Shown here piece after piece: positions 26,398 to 35,098 of a stretch of DNA of 64,000 nt; position 1 is the first letter of the stretch; each line of letters begins with the position of its first letter. Made by a program: the position numbers and the translations under genes. The stretch covers positions 171,674 through 235,673 of the forward strand of contig NZ_VITN01000009.1 of NCBI RefSeq assembly GCF_007828045.1. The letters are read 5' to 3'. Below the pieces are notes generated by a model. That model saw only the letters and a program-made list of their open reading frames with translations, made no database searches and was not told the origin of the DNA. The DNA comes from Nitrospirillum amazonense (GTDB lineage: Bacteria > Pseudomonadota > Alphaproteobacteria > Azospirillales > Azospirillaceae).

Positions 26398-28422
26398 TTG
26401 CTGTCGACTTCAAATTCCCGTTGGCCGTGGGCCTTGCTGGCGTTGTACCCGCTGGCCGGCCTGCTGGACCCTTTGCTGGTCTCGGCCGTGCCCGGCTGGG
26501 CGCCGTGGAACGTGCGCGCCGGCATCGGCCTGGCCCTGGTCATGGTCTGGGGCCCCCGGCGCCTGCCGCTGCTGATGGCCGCCGCCGCCGCCGGCCTGGC
26601 CCTGCGCGCCGTCCTGGTGCCGGCCAGCCACCCCCTGGCCGCCAGCATGGCCATCCCCACCCTGGCCGAGCCGCTGGTCTTCACCCTGCCCGCCCTGCTG
26701 CTGGCCCGCCGCCTGCGCCGCGACGGCGAGGGTTTCGTGCTGGAGGATGTGGACGGCGTCATGCGCCTGGCCGGCCTGACCATGGCGGGGGCGCTGGGGC
26801 AGAGCCTGCTGCTGCTGGCCCTGGCCCGGGTCTTGCCGGGCTGGCCCCTGGCGGGATGGACGCTGACCGGCTGGGACGGGCGCGCCATGACCGCCGACCC
26901 GCTGACCGTGGCCCTGCAGCATTGGGTGGGCGACGTGGCCGGCGTCACCGTGACCGCTACCCTGGCCCTGATGGCGCCGCGCCTGGCGCATCCCCTGCAC
27001 CCGGCCCGCCTGCTGCGGGCCCAGACCCTGGGCCAGGTCGCCGGCATCTGCCTGTCGGTGGCGGTGATCTTTCCCCGGGTGGTGGGGTCGCGGTTCTACC
27101 CCGTGTTCATCCCCCTGGTCTGGGTGGCGGCCGGCAGCGGCCTGCCCGGCGCCGTGCTGGCCCTGGCCGGGCTGGAGGCCGCCCTGAGCCTGGGCATCGC
27201 CGTTTGCGACATCCAGCCGTATCAGGCGCTGAAGCTGCAAATCCTGATGCTGTCGCTGGCCATGACCGGCCTGCTGCTGGGCGCCGTCATCTCGGAACGC
27301 GAGCGGGTGCGCGCCGCCGCCGCCAAGGGCGAGGCGCGACTGAAGACCCTGATCGAGCTGGCGCCCGATGGCATCGTCATCCTGGACGCCGACGGCCGGG
27401 TGGAGGAGGTCAACCGCCTGGTCGCCGACCTGACGGGCCGGACGCCCGATATCCTGCGCGGCCGCCCCCTGGCCGACCTGCTGCGCCGCGAGGGCGGCGA
27501 GGAATGGCTGGTCGCCGCCGATGGCCACCCCCTGCCGGTGGAATCGTCCCTGGCCATGGTCGAGGAAACGGGCGGCGTCATGGGCGTGCTGACCATCCGC
27601 GACATCTCCGCCCGCAAGCGCGCCGCCGCCGCCCTGGGCCAACACCGCGCCGCCGCCGAGCAGGCCAGCCGCAGCCACCTGACGGAGGAACTGGCGGCCG
27701 CCCTGGCGCACGAGTTGAACCAGCCCCTGTCGGCCATCGTCAGCTACACCGGCGCCTGTCGCCGCATCCTGGAATCCGAAAGCCAGTCCAAGGCGCTGGA
27801 ACTGATGGGCAAGGCCGCCGCCCAGGCGGAGCGGGCCGGCGCCATCATCCGCCACCTGCGCGAATTCTACCGCACCGGCCAGGTGGACAGCGCCCCGGTA
27901 CCGGCCGGCGACCTGGTGGCCGGCGTCGCCCGCCTGCTGGCGGATGAGGTGGCCAACGCCGGCGCCCGCCTGGACCTGGCGGTCGAGGACGGCCTGGCGT
28001 TGTCCATCGACCGGGTGCAGGTGGAACAGGTACTGATCAACCTGGTGCGCAACGCCCTGGACGCCCTGGCCGATGGCGCCACCGCCGACCGCCGCATTCT
28101 GATCGAGATGCGGGCGGCGGAAGACGGGACCCATGCCGACATCCGCGTGGCCGACACCGGCCCCGGCATCGCGGAGGAAGTGGCGGGCCGCCTGTTCGCG
28201 CCCTTCACCACCACCCGGCCCACGGGCATGGGCCTGGGCCTCAGCATCAGCCGCGGCATCGTCGAGGCCCATGGCGGCCGCCTGCGGGCCGGCACCGGCA
28301 CCCTGGGCGGTGCCGCTTTCTCGTTTTCCCTGCCTTTGGCCTCCCGACCTTTGGCACCGCCCGCCCCGGAAGTGCCCGCCCCGGAAGTGCCCGCCCAGGA
28401 GGTACCCGATGCCGCAGCCTGA
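26398..28422 (+). CDS. FixL-like sensor histidine kinase with N-terminal MASE1-like membrane domain
   Basis: A 674-residue kinase. About nine membrane helices (MASE1-like, residues ~10-300) precede a PAS domain (~315-430, LIELAPDGIVILDADGRVEE), the phosphoacceptor box ALAHELNQPLSAI (His ~438) and an HATPase domain (NLVRNALDAL, DTGPGIAEE, MGLGLSISRGIVEAHGG). No haem-binding His is evident in the PAS domain, so oxygen sensing is not implied. The start is a TTG at 26398, the first possible codon after an in-frame stop, and the membrane region begins right after it. The C-terminus is a Pro-rich tail (APEVPAPEVPAQEVP) made of a DNA repeat. It overlaps the response-regulator start by 14 bp. Confidence 0.88.
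   Translation: MLSTSNSRWPWALLALYPLAGLLDPLLVSAVPGWAPWNVRAGIGLALVMVWGPRRLPLLMAAAAAGLALRAVLVPASHPLAASMAIPTLAEPLVFTLPALLLARRLRRDGEGFVLEDVDGVMRLAGLTMAGALGQSLLLLALARVLPGWPLAGWTLTGWDGRAMTADPLTVALQHWVGDVAGVTVTATLALMAPRLAHPLHPARLLRAQTLGQVAGICLSVAVIFPRVVGSRFYPVFIPLVWVAAGSGLPGAVLALAGLEAALSLGIAVCDIQPYQALKLQILMLSLAMTGLLLGAVISERERVRAAAAKGEARLKTLIELAPDGIVILDADGRVEEVNRLVADLTGRTPDILRGRPLADLLRREGGEEWLVAADGHPLPVESSLAMVEETGGVMGVLTIRDISARKRAAAALGQHRAAAEQASRSHLTEELAAALAHELNQPLSAIVSYTGACRRILESESQSKALELMGKAAAQAERAGAIIRHLREFYRTGQVDSAPVPAGDLVAGVARLLADEVANAGARLDLAVEDGLALSIDRVQVEQVLINLVRNALDALADGATADRRILIEMRAAEDGTHADIRVADTGPGIAEEVAGRLFAPFTTTRPTGMGLGLSISRGIVEAHGGRLRAGTGTLGGAAFSFSLPLASRPLAPPAPEVPAPEVPAQEVPDAAA
28359..28403 (+). 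repeat. Triple 15-bp tandem repeat that contains the response-regulator RBS
   Basis: Three head-to-tail copies of GCCCGCCCCGGAAGT start at 28359, 28374 and 28389. The third copy differs by two substitutions (C to A and A to G), which turn it into GCCCGCCCAGGAGGT and so create a perfect AGGAGG (28397-28402) at six bases from the response-regulator ATG. Confidence 0.85.
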
Positions 28423-29017
28423 GCTGACCCTGGCCATCGTCGATGATGACGAGGCGGTGCGCGACGCGTTGAGCGCCCTGTTCCAGGCCGAAGGCTACCC
28501 TGTGGCCACATACCCTTCGGCCACCGATTTCCTGGAAGCGGGCGCCGACGGCGTGCCCGGCTGCGTCATCGCCGACATCAACATGCCGGGCATGACGGGC
28601 CTGGAGTTGCAGGCGGAGCTGGCGCGGCGCGCCTGTCCCCTGCCCATGATCATCCTGACCGGCCAGGGTGACGTGCCCAAAGCGGTGACGGCCCTGAAGG
28701 CCGGGGCGGTGGATTTCATCGAGAAGCCCTTCGCCATCGACGCCCTGGTGCGGGCGGTGGAGACGGCCATGGCGCGCTCCGGCCACACCCTGCGCCACCA
28801 GGCGGAATTCCAGGCGGCGCAAAGCCGGCTGGAGACCTTGAGCACCCGTGAGCGCGAGGTCATGGACCTGCTGGTGGCCGGCCACCCCAATAAGGTCATC
28901 GCCTGGAAGCTGGGCATCAGCGCCCGCACGGTGGAAAACCATCGCGCGCGGGTCATGGAAAAGACGGGCTGCGACAACGTACCCGCCCTGATCCACTTGA
29001 GCATGGCCGCGACATGA
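28409..29017 (+). CDS. FixJ/NarL-type response regulator
   Basis: A 202-residue protein. The receiver domain (residues 1-120) has acidic pair DDD (10-12), phospho-acceptor Asp in IADINMPGMTG (~55), Thr in ILTGQGD and Lys in FIEKPF. The C-terminal LuxR-type HTH is LSTREREVMDLLVAGHPNKV followed by GISARTVENHRARVMEKTG. It is coupled to the kinase by a 14-bp overlap. The pair is FixL/FixJ-like in build; the regulon is unknown. Confidence 0.93.
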   Translation: MPQPELTLAIVDDDEAVRDALSALFQAEGYPVATYPSATDFLEAGADGVPGCVIADINMPGMTGLELQAELARRACPLPMIILTGQGDVPKAVTALKAGAVDFIEKPFAIDALVRAVETAMARSGHTLRHQAEFQAAQSRLETLSTREREVMDLLVAGHPNKVIAWKLGISARTVENHRARVMEKTGCDNVPALIHLSMAAT

Positions 29018-29047
29018 CGGCCCCCGACATAGGGGACGGCGGCGGCA

Positions 29048-29716
29048 TCAGGCGGCGGCCCGGGTCTCCATCACGGCGGACAGCAGGCAGTAGCCAACGC
29101 CGCGCAGGGTGTGCAGCAGGCGGGGCTGGCCCGGCCCGTCCAGCCGGCGGCGCAAGCGGGAGGCCAGGGCATCCACGGCATTGTCGGCCACGTCCAGGTC
29201 GCCGGCCCACAGCCGGTCGAGGATAGCGCTACGCGGCACCACCGCCCCCTCCGCCTGCAGCAGCAGGACCAGCAGCTGGAACTCGCGCGAAGACAGCAGG
29301 ATGTCGCGGCCGGCGCGGCGCACGCGGCGCTGGCGCACATCCACGGTCAGGTCATCCAGGGCATAGGCCAGGCGCGGCCCCTGGCGCTTCAGGCGCAGCA
29401 GGGACAGCAGGCGGTCCACCACCAGGTCGCCGGGCAGGGCGGCGTCCACCTGGTCATCGGCGCCCTGCGCCAGGGCGCCGGCGCGGTCCGCCCGCTCCGC
29501 CGCCAGCGTCACCACCAGGGCGCCGGCGAAAATCCGCCGTGCGCGGCTCAGGCGCTCTCGCAAGTGACGGGTGTCATCGGGCAGCACCACGACGTCGGTC
29601 GTACGGGGCGCCAGCGGCAGGGCAGCCAGGGTGTCGACCTGCCAGCCGCGTTCCCGCAACAGCCGCGACAGCCGCGCGACGCCGGGCGTGGCCTTGCCGA
29701 TGATAAGGGCGCGCAT
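29048..29716 (-). CDS. OmpR-type winged-helix regulator with degenerate receiver
   Basis: A 222-residue protein with a receiver-like N-terminal domain and an OmpR/PhoB winged helix (residues ~125-215: LDDLTVDVRQRRVRRAGRDI, LSSREFQLLVLLLQAEGAVV, VDALASRLRRRLDG, LLHTLRGVGYCL). The receiver has lost its phosphorylation chemistry: the first strand reads ALIIGKATPG with no acidic pair, and strand 3 reads DVVVLPDDTR with Pro where the acceptor Asp belongs. It is therefore probably controlled without phosphorylation. The ATG at 29716 was preferred over the GTG three codons earlier. It converges on the FixJ-like gene. No partner kinase is present. Confidence 0.85.
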   Translation of the reverse strand: MRALIIGKATPGVARLSRLLRERGWQVDTLAALPLAPRTTDVVVLPDDTRHLRERLSRARRIFAGALVVTLAAERADRAGALAQGADDQVDAALPGDLVVDRLLSLLRLKRQGPRLAYALDDLTVDVRQRRVRRAGRDILLSSREFQLLVLLLQAEGAVVPRSAILDRLWAGDLDVADNAVDALASRLRRRLDGPGQPRLLHTLRGVGYCLLSAVMETRAAA

Positions 29717-29804
29717 GGGAATCACCCGCCTGGTGGAACCATGCCGGGTACCCTAGGCGGCGGCCGCCAGCGCCGATATCCGGTATACTACCTAACGATC
29801 CAGC

Positions 29805-30419
29805 CTACCGTTCCCGGCCCGGCGTCCCCAGCATATAGCCCCGGTGGCCGCAGGTGTGCAGCGGCGCGGCCGGCCCCAGGGCGCGGCGCAGGCTGTGGAT
29901 GTGCGCCGTCAGGCGGCCGGCGCTGTCGGTCGCATCGGGCCACAGCCGGGCCCGCAGTTCCGCCGCCGGCACCACCTGCCCGGCCCGTTCGGCCAGCAGC
30001 AGCAACAGGTCGAAATCCAGGGGCGCCAGGGCCAGCGGCCGCCCCCGGCACCAGGCCAACCGCCGGTCGACGTGCAGGGCGACGTCGCCCACCCGAAAGG
30101 GGCGGTCGCCGGGCGCCGCCAGCCGGGCCAGCGCCGACAGGGCCGCCGCCACCGTCATCGCCGCCGTATCCAAAGGCAGCACCATGTGCGCGCCGGCCCG
30201 CAGCAGGACGGACTCGGCCTCCGCCCCCACAGTGGCCAGGCACAGGGTGGGCCACTCTTCCATGAGATGACGCGGCAGCGCCCCGGCATCGGCTGCGATC
30301 AGCAGGCGGACATCGGGCACGCCGTCCTGGGTGGCCTCCCACCCCAGCGCCGCCAGTTCCTGAATCAGTTCCCCGGCATCGCGGTCCAGCGCGGTCAAGG
30401 CAAGGCGGCCCGTCATCAT
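29805..30419 (-). CDS. Second receiver-degenerate winged-helix regulator
   Basis: A 204-residue protein. The C-terminal half is a PhoB-like winged helix (FRVGDVALHVDRRLAWCRGR, LDFDLLLLLAERAGQVVPAA, TAHIHSLRRAL, CGHRGYML). The N-terminal ~105 residues look like a shrunken receiver (LALTALDRDAGELIQELAAL, VRLLIAADAGALP) without acidic pocket, acceptor Asp or conserved Lys. It lies next to another regulator of the same broken type on the same strand, 89 bp apart, and upstream of the divergent TonB receptor, which it may control. Confidence 0.78.
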   Translation of the reverse strand: MMTGRLALTALDRDAGELIQELAALGWEATQDGVPDVRLLIAADAGALPRHLMEEWPTLCLATVGAEAESVLLRAGAHMVLPLDTAAMTVAAALSALARLAAPGDRPFRVGDVALHVDRRLAWCRGRPLALAPLDFDLLLLLAERAGQVVPAAELRARLWPDATDSAGRLTAHIHSLRRALGPAAPLHTCGHRGYMLGTPGRER

Positions 30420-30614
30420 CCCGTCATGTATTGGTCAAATGAAATTCACAAGAAAACGGGCGCCACCTAAGGCCTTATGCCGCCGCCGTGATCGGCGATA
30501 CCTGAAATTTCCGTCAGGCTGCCGTCAAGATCCGCATCCCGTCCCGACTGTACCAGCGCGGCACGCGATTTTGCAAAGCGCCGTCCAAGGTGCCGCGATG
30601 AACGAAGGGGGACG

Positions 30615-32870
30615 ATGATGACGACGAAGCCGGAGACCCGCCCGAGCAGGGCCACACTGATGATGGGCGCCGCCGCCGTGGCCATGGCGCTGGCCGCCCT
30701 CGCCCCGCCGGCCCGCGCGGCCGAGGCGCCCGCCCCGTCTGGCGCGGCCGACGCCGACGCGCCCATGACCGAGATCGACGTGGTGGCCAAGGTCATGCGC
30801 GTCTCGCCCTCCAACGTGCCGCTGGAGGCGACGGAGCCCACCTCCATCGTTCCGGAGGGCTTCCTGCGCGACAACATCGTCCCGCTGTCCAGCTTCGACG
30901 ACATGGTGAAGTTCCAGCCCAGCGTCTATGCCCAGAGCCCCAACGGCCCCGGCCTGGGCAAGGCGGAGACGCTGAGCCTGCGCGGCTTCCAGGACAGCCA
31001 GTTCAACATCACCTTCGACGGCATCCCCTTCGGCGACGCCACCGACCTGCACCACACCAGCTCCGCCCTGTTCGTGGCGCACGACATGGGCCAGGCGGAG
31101 GTGGACCGCGGCCCCGGCACGGCCTCAACCATCGGCAAGGCCACCTTCGGCGGCACCCTGGGCTTCCTGTCCAAGACCCCGTCGGAAGATCCGGGCGTCA
31201 CCGCCTACGGCACCTATGGCAGCTGGAACACCAAGGGCATCGGCGGGGAGATCGACACCGGCCGCACCGTGCTGGGCCGCATGTTCTTCGACGTGCAGCG
31301 CACCACCTCCGACGGCTACCTGACCGGGGCGGAGGAACAGCGCACCAACTATTTCTTCAAGGATGTGCTGGACATCGGGGAGCGCACGACGGTGACGCTG
31401 GTGGCCAGCAAGAACCATTCGTTCGAGTACACCACCCAGGGCGTTACCCTGGCCGACCTGGCCAAGTACGGCGACAATTGGGGCCTGGGCGACAACCCCA
31501 AGGCCCAGTCCTATTACAAGTACCAGCCCAGCCGCTACACCTCGGACTTCGACTACATCCGGGTGCAGTCGGAACTGACGGACAGCATCAAGCTGGACAA
31601 CACCGCCTACACCAACGGCTTCGGCCATCATTACAAGGAATCGTCGGACGCCAGCGACAGCAACCCCAAGGATGTGGGCGTCACCGTGTACAACGCCGCG
31701 GGCAAGAAGGTGGCCACCTATGCCAACGACATCCCGGGCAAGGAGGCCAACGCCAACTACCGCACCTTCGGCGACACCTTCCGCCTGACCGACAGCCTGT
31801 CCTTCGGCGACATCAAGGCCGGCGTCTGGTACGACCGCCAGCTGGACCACCGCCATTCCGAATCCTATGACTGGACCCAGAACATCCTGGTTACGGGCAA
31901 GTACGGCACGCCCTACACCTACAAGTACCGCGACCTGAACACCACCTGGCAGCCCTATGCCGAGTTTGACTGGAAGGTCACGCCGGACCTGACCCTGATC
32001 CCGGGCGTGAAGGTCACCAGCTTCACCCGCGATGTCGACGCCCTGTATAACAAGACCAAGCCGCCGGCGCCGCTGAACTACAGCGAAACCTATACCGAGG
32101 CCCAGCCCTCCATCGCCGCCCACTACACCATCCAGGAAGGGTGGACCGCCTACGCCCAGGTGGCCAAGGGCTTCCTGGCGCCGCCCATCGACGTCTTCCA
32201 GGTCGCCAAGATCGCCTCGATCAAGCCGGAAGAGACCATGAACTACCAGGTCGGTACCGCCGTGCAGCATGGCCGCTGGATGGTGGGCGCCGACGCCTAT
32301 TATATCGACTTCAGCAACTACATCTCCACCAGCCAGGTGCCGGGCACGACGGAAAGCACCTTCGTCAACGGATCCGGCGCCATCTACAAGGGCCTGGAGA
32401 TGGAGGCGCAGTACGCCCTGACGGACGCCCTGTCGCTGTACGCCAACGCCAGCCTGAACCACGCCCAGTACAAGGACAATTACGTCTGGGTGGCGGACAC
32501 GCCGCAATGGATGGCCACCACCGGCGTCATGTACGACAGCCCCGAGGGCCTCTACTTCTCCGCCATCGGCAAGGTGGTGGGCCCGTTCTACGGCCAGGAC
32601 AACACCACCGACGCCAAGACCGGCCTGCCCGACTTCGCCAATGCCTATCGCATCCACCCGGTATTCACCGCCGACGTCTCTGTGGGCTGGCGGCTGAAGG
32701 ACCTGGGCTATCACCTGGTGGACGTCACCCCCAGCCTGAAGATCGGCAACCTGTTCGACACCCACCGCATCAACGGCTTCGCCGGCACCCAGTCGGCCAC
32801 CGGCGACGCGCTGTACTGGACCACGCCGGGACGCAGCGTGTTCTTCAACCTGTCGGTGACGGGGTGGTGA
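30615..32870 (+). CDS. TonB-dependent outer-membrane receptor
   Basis: A 751-residue protein. A signal peptide (AAAVAMALAALAPPARAAEA) precedes a TonB-box-like TEIDVVAKV, a plug domain (~60-190; LSLRGFQDSQFNITFDGIPF) and a 22-strand barrel ending in the aromatic-terminated SVFFNLSVTGW, as outer-membrane assembly requires. The long His/Ser segment HHYKESSDASDSNP suggests an extracellular loop. It is coupled through TGATG to a secreted histidine acid phosphatase, so a phosphorylated compound such as a phytate breakdown product is a reasonable but unproven ligand. RBS GGGGGACG lies just upstream. Confidence 0.93.
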   Translation: MMTTKPETRPSRATLMMGAAAVAMALAALAPPARAAEAPAPSGAADADAPMTEIDVVAKVMRVSPSNVPLEATEPTSIVPEGFLRDNIVPLSSFDDMVKFQPSVYAQSPNGPGLGKAETLSLRGFQDSQFNITFDGIPFGDATDLHHTSSALFVAHDMGQAEVDRGPGTASTIGKATFGGTLGFLSKTPSEDPGVTAYGTYGSWNTKGIGGEIDTGRTVLGRMFFDVQRTTSDGYLTGAEEQRTNYFFKDVLDIGERTTVTLVASKNHSFEYTTQGVTLADLAKYGDNWGLGDNPKAQSYYKYQPSRYTSDFDYIRVQSELTDSIKLDNTAYTNGFGHHYKESSDASDSNPKDVGVTVYNAAGKKVATYANDIPGKEANANYRTFGDTFRLTDSLSFGDIKAGVWYDRQLDHRHSESYDWTQNILVTGKYGTPYTYKYRDLNTTWQPYAEFDWKVTPDLTLIPGVKVTSFTRDVDALYNKTKPPAPLNYSETYTEAQPSIAAHYTIQEGWTAYAQVAKGFLAPPIDVFQVAKIASIKPEETMNYQVGTAVQHGRWMVGADAYYIDFSNYISTSQVPGTTESTFVNGSGAIYKGLEMEAQYALTDALSLYANASLNHAQYKDNYVWVADTPQWMATTGVMYDSPEGLYFSAIGKVVGPFYGQDNTTDAKTGLPDFANAYRIHPVFTADVSVGWRLKDLGYHLVDVTPSLKIGNLFDTHRINGFAGTQSATGDALYWTTPGRSVFFNLSVTGW

Positions 32871-34240
32871 TGGGTAAGGGTTTCCGCGTGTTCCCTCAAG
32901 CGCCGGGCGCCGCCGTCCGGCGGCTTATGCCGGTGGTCCTGGCGGCCGGCCTGGTGGCCGGCCCCGCCTGGGCCGATACCGCCCCCCCGGCCTCTCATGA
33001 GGTCCTGGAACGGGTGGTCATGCTAACCCGCCACGGCGTGCGCAGCCCGACCAAGGGCCTGGCGGAACTGCGCCGCCTGTCGGACCAGGACTGGCCGGCG
33101 TGGCCCGTGGACCGGGGCATCCTGACCCCCCACGGCGCCGACGCCATCCGCCAGCTGGGCCTGTACCTGGGCGCCCAGTACCGCCAGCGCGGCTTGCTGG
33201 GCCCCGGTCGCTGCCCAGGGGGCGGCCCAGGGGGCGGCCCAGGGGGCGGCCCAGCCGGCGGCCCAGCGGGTGACAGTATCTTCGTCTGGGGCGACAGCGG
33301 CGACCAGCGCACCCGCGCCAGCGCCCAGGCCCTGGCGGAGGGGCTGGCCCCCGGCTGCGGACTGAAGCCCCATGGCCTGGCGCCGGACAGCCCCGACGTG
33401 CTGTTCGACGCCGCGTCGGGCGGCGCCTGCCCCATGGACGCGGATGAGGCCACCAAGGCGGTGGTCGCGGCCAACGGCGGCGACATCGCCACCGTGCCGG
33501 CCAGCGTCGCCCCGGCCCTGGCGGCCCTGGTGAAGGTGGTGGCGCCCAAGGCCTGCGCGGCCAACGCCACCCCCGGCGCCTGCTTCGCCACCGGCCCCGC
33601 CAAGGTGGTGGACAAGGGCGGAGAGGTGAAGGTGGACGGGCCCCTGGCGCGGGGCGCCATGCTGGCCGAAAGCGTCTTCCTGGAATATGTGCAGGGCATG
33701 CCCGCCGAGCAGGTGGGCTGGGGCCGCGCCGGCACGCCGCAGGCCCTGGCCGCCATCCTGCCGGTGCACGACTACCAGGCCGACCTGACCCGCCGCACCC
33801 CCTACATCGCCAGTCACAACGGCGCGCTGCTGGCCCGCCAGATCGTGGCCGGGGTGACGGGCGGGGCGGCGCCGGCACCCTTGGCACCGGTGCCGGCGGG
33901 AGCCAAGCTCGTCTCCATCCTGGGGCATGACACCAACCTGTCCAACGTGGCCGGCCTGCTGGGTCTGGACTGGACCTTGCCCGACCAGCCGGACAAGACC
34001 GCCCCCGACACCACCCTGGCGTTCGAGGTGAGCCGCGACACCGCCACGGGCAAGCGCTATGTCCGGGTGGTGCTGTACTACCAGACCCTGGAGGATCTGC
34101 GGCAAGCCGCCGCCCTGACGCCGGGCCACCCGGCGGGTAAGGTTGATCTGCCCCTGCCCGCCTGCGGCGGCGACCGCTGCACGGTGGAGGACTTTGCCAC
34201 CCTGGTGCGCAAGGCGGTGCCGGCAGCCTGCTGGCGCTGA
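32870..34240 (+). CDS. Periplasmic histidine acid phosphatase (AppA/Agp-like)
   Basis: A 456-residue protein with a signal peptide (LMPVVLAAGLVAGPAWA). The catalytic RHGxRxP motif is present as MLTRHGVRSPTKGL, and the proton donor HD is in ILGHDTNLSN. Enzymes of this type remove phosphate from phytate or glucose-1-phosphate. A Gly/Pro insert (PGGGPGGGPGGGPAGGPAG, ~residues 115-135) encoded by repeated CCAGGGGGCGGC units interrupts the fold before FVWGDSGDQRTRASAQALAE. The ATG overlaps the receptor stop (TGATG), so the two proteins are made together. A terminator hairpin follows at 34291. Confidence 0.9.
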   Translation: MGKGFRVFPQAPGAAVRRLMPVVLAAGLVAGPAWADTAPPASHEVLERVVMLTRHGVRSPTKGLAELRRLSDQDWPAWPVDRGILTPHGADAIRQLGLYLGAQYRQRGLLGPGRCPGGGPGGGPGGGPAGGPAGDSIFVWGDSGDQRTRASAQALAEGLAPGCGLKPHGLAPDSPDVLFDAASGGACPMDADEATKAVVAANGGDIATVPASVAPALAALVKVVAPKACAANATPGACFATGPAKVVDKGGEVKVDGPLARGAMLAESVFLEYVQGMPAEQVGWGRAGTPQALAAILPVHDYQADLTRRTPYIASHNGALLARQIVAGVTGGAAPAPLAPVPAGAKLVSILGHDTNLSNVAGLLGLDWTLPDQPDKTAPDTTLAFEVSRDTATGKRYVRVVLYYQTLEDLRQAAALTPGHPAGKVDLPLPACGGDRCTVEDFATLVRKAVPAACWR

Positions 34241-34290
34241 GGGGCGAAACCGACGGGCGGCCCTCCCATCATCCGCCGCCCGTGAGGGAG

Positions 34291-34322
34291 AGGCGGGGCG
34301 GTCTGCGGAACCGCCCCGCCTT
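34291..34322 (+). terminator. Terminator after the receptor-phosphatase operon
   Basis: AGGCGGGGCGGT pairs with ACCGCCCCGCCTT around a short loop, 51 bp after the phosphatase stop. The trailing T-tract is short (TTCCGTCCTT). Confidence 0.6.
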
Positions 34323-34427
34323 CCGTCCTTCTGGAATTCGGCACCCGGTGGTGCTTCCGGCTGGCCATTCACGCCGTGATTGCGGTCCTGTGGCATCCGG
34401 AGGGTAACCCCTTGCGGAGCCTAGCCG

Positions 34428-35072
34428 ATGCGTCTTCGCCTGCTGCGCCTTCTTCTCATCCTGACCTGCGTCCCGGGCGTCCCCCCGGGGCGGGCGGCCG
34501 ACCTGCCCATCAACCAGCAGCCCCTCTATGGCGGCGTGGAAAAGACGGAAAAGCAGAAGCAGGCCGACGCCAAGTTCATCGCCTCCATCGAGGCGCTGGG
34601 CGTCACGCATGAGGAAGGGGCGCGACGGGTGGTGCTGAACGCCTGGCGCTATCTCGCCAGCGGCAATCTGGTGGCCGCCATGACCCGCTTCAACCAGGCC
34701 TGGATGCTGGACCCGCAAAGCGGGGAGCCCTATCACGGCTTCGCCGTCGTCCTGGCCATGCGCAATGCCCCGGCGGCGGAGGTGGAGCGCTATTTCCAGA
34801 TGGCGCTGGCCCAACCGCGCGACACCGTGTCGTCGCACGTCGATTACGCCCGCTATCTGGATATGCAACACCGTTACCAGGAAAGCCTGGCGCAATCGCG
34901 GGAGGCGCTGGCGGCCTCACCCACCGCCCACAACGCCCGCGCCCAGATAGCCTATGTCTACGCCAACCAGAACGACTTGCCCCAGGCCTGCCGCTGCGCG
35001 CGGGAAGCCCAGGCCAATGGCGATGAACTGGAGATCGACTTTCTCGCCTCGGTCTGTTCCGGCCAACCCTGA
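34428..35072 (+). CDS. Secreted TPR-repeat protein
   Basis: A 214-residue protein. An N-terminal hydrophobic signal (LRLLRLLLILTCVPGVPPG) is followed by helical repeats of TPR type (about residues 60-200: ARRVVLNAWRYLASGNLVAA, PYHGFAVVLAMRNAPAAEVE, YARYLDMQHRYQESLAQSRE). It is probably periplasmic, holding protein-protein contacts. It is the last gene before the replication origin; the first iteron starts 27 bp after its stop. Confidence 0.8.
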   Translation: MRLRLLRLLLILTCVPGVPPGRAADLPINQQPLYGGVEKTEKQKQADAKFIASIEALGVTHEEGARRVVLNAWRYLASGNLVAAMTRFNQAWMLDPQSGEPYHGFAVVLAMRNAPAAEVERYFQMALAQPRDTVSSHVDYARYLDMQHRYQESLAQSREALAASPTAHNARAQIAYVYANQNDLPQACRCAREAQANGDELEIDFLASVCSGQP

Positions 35073-35098
35073 GCCCGGTGACGGCGGGCGGGCGTAAG

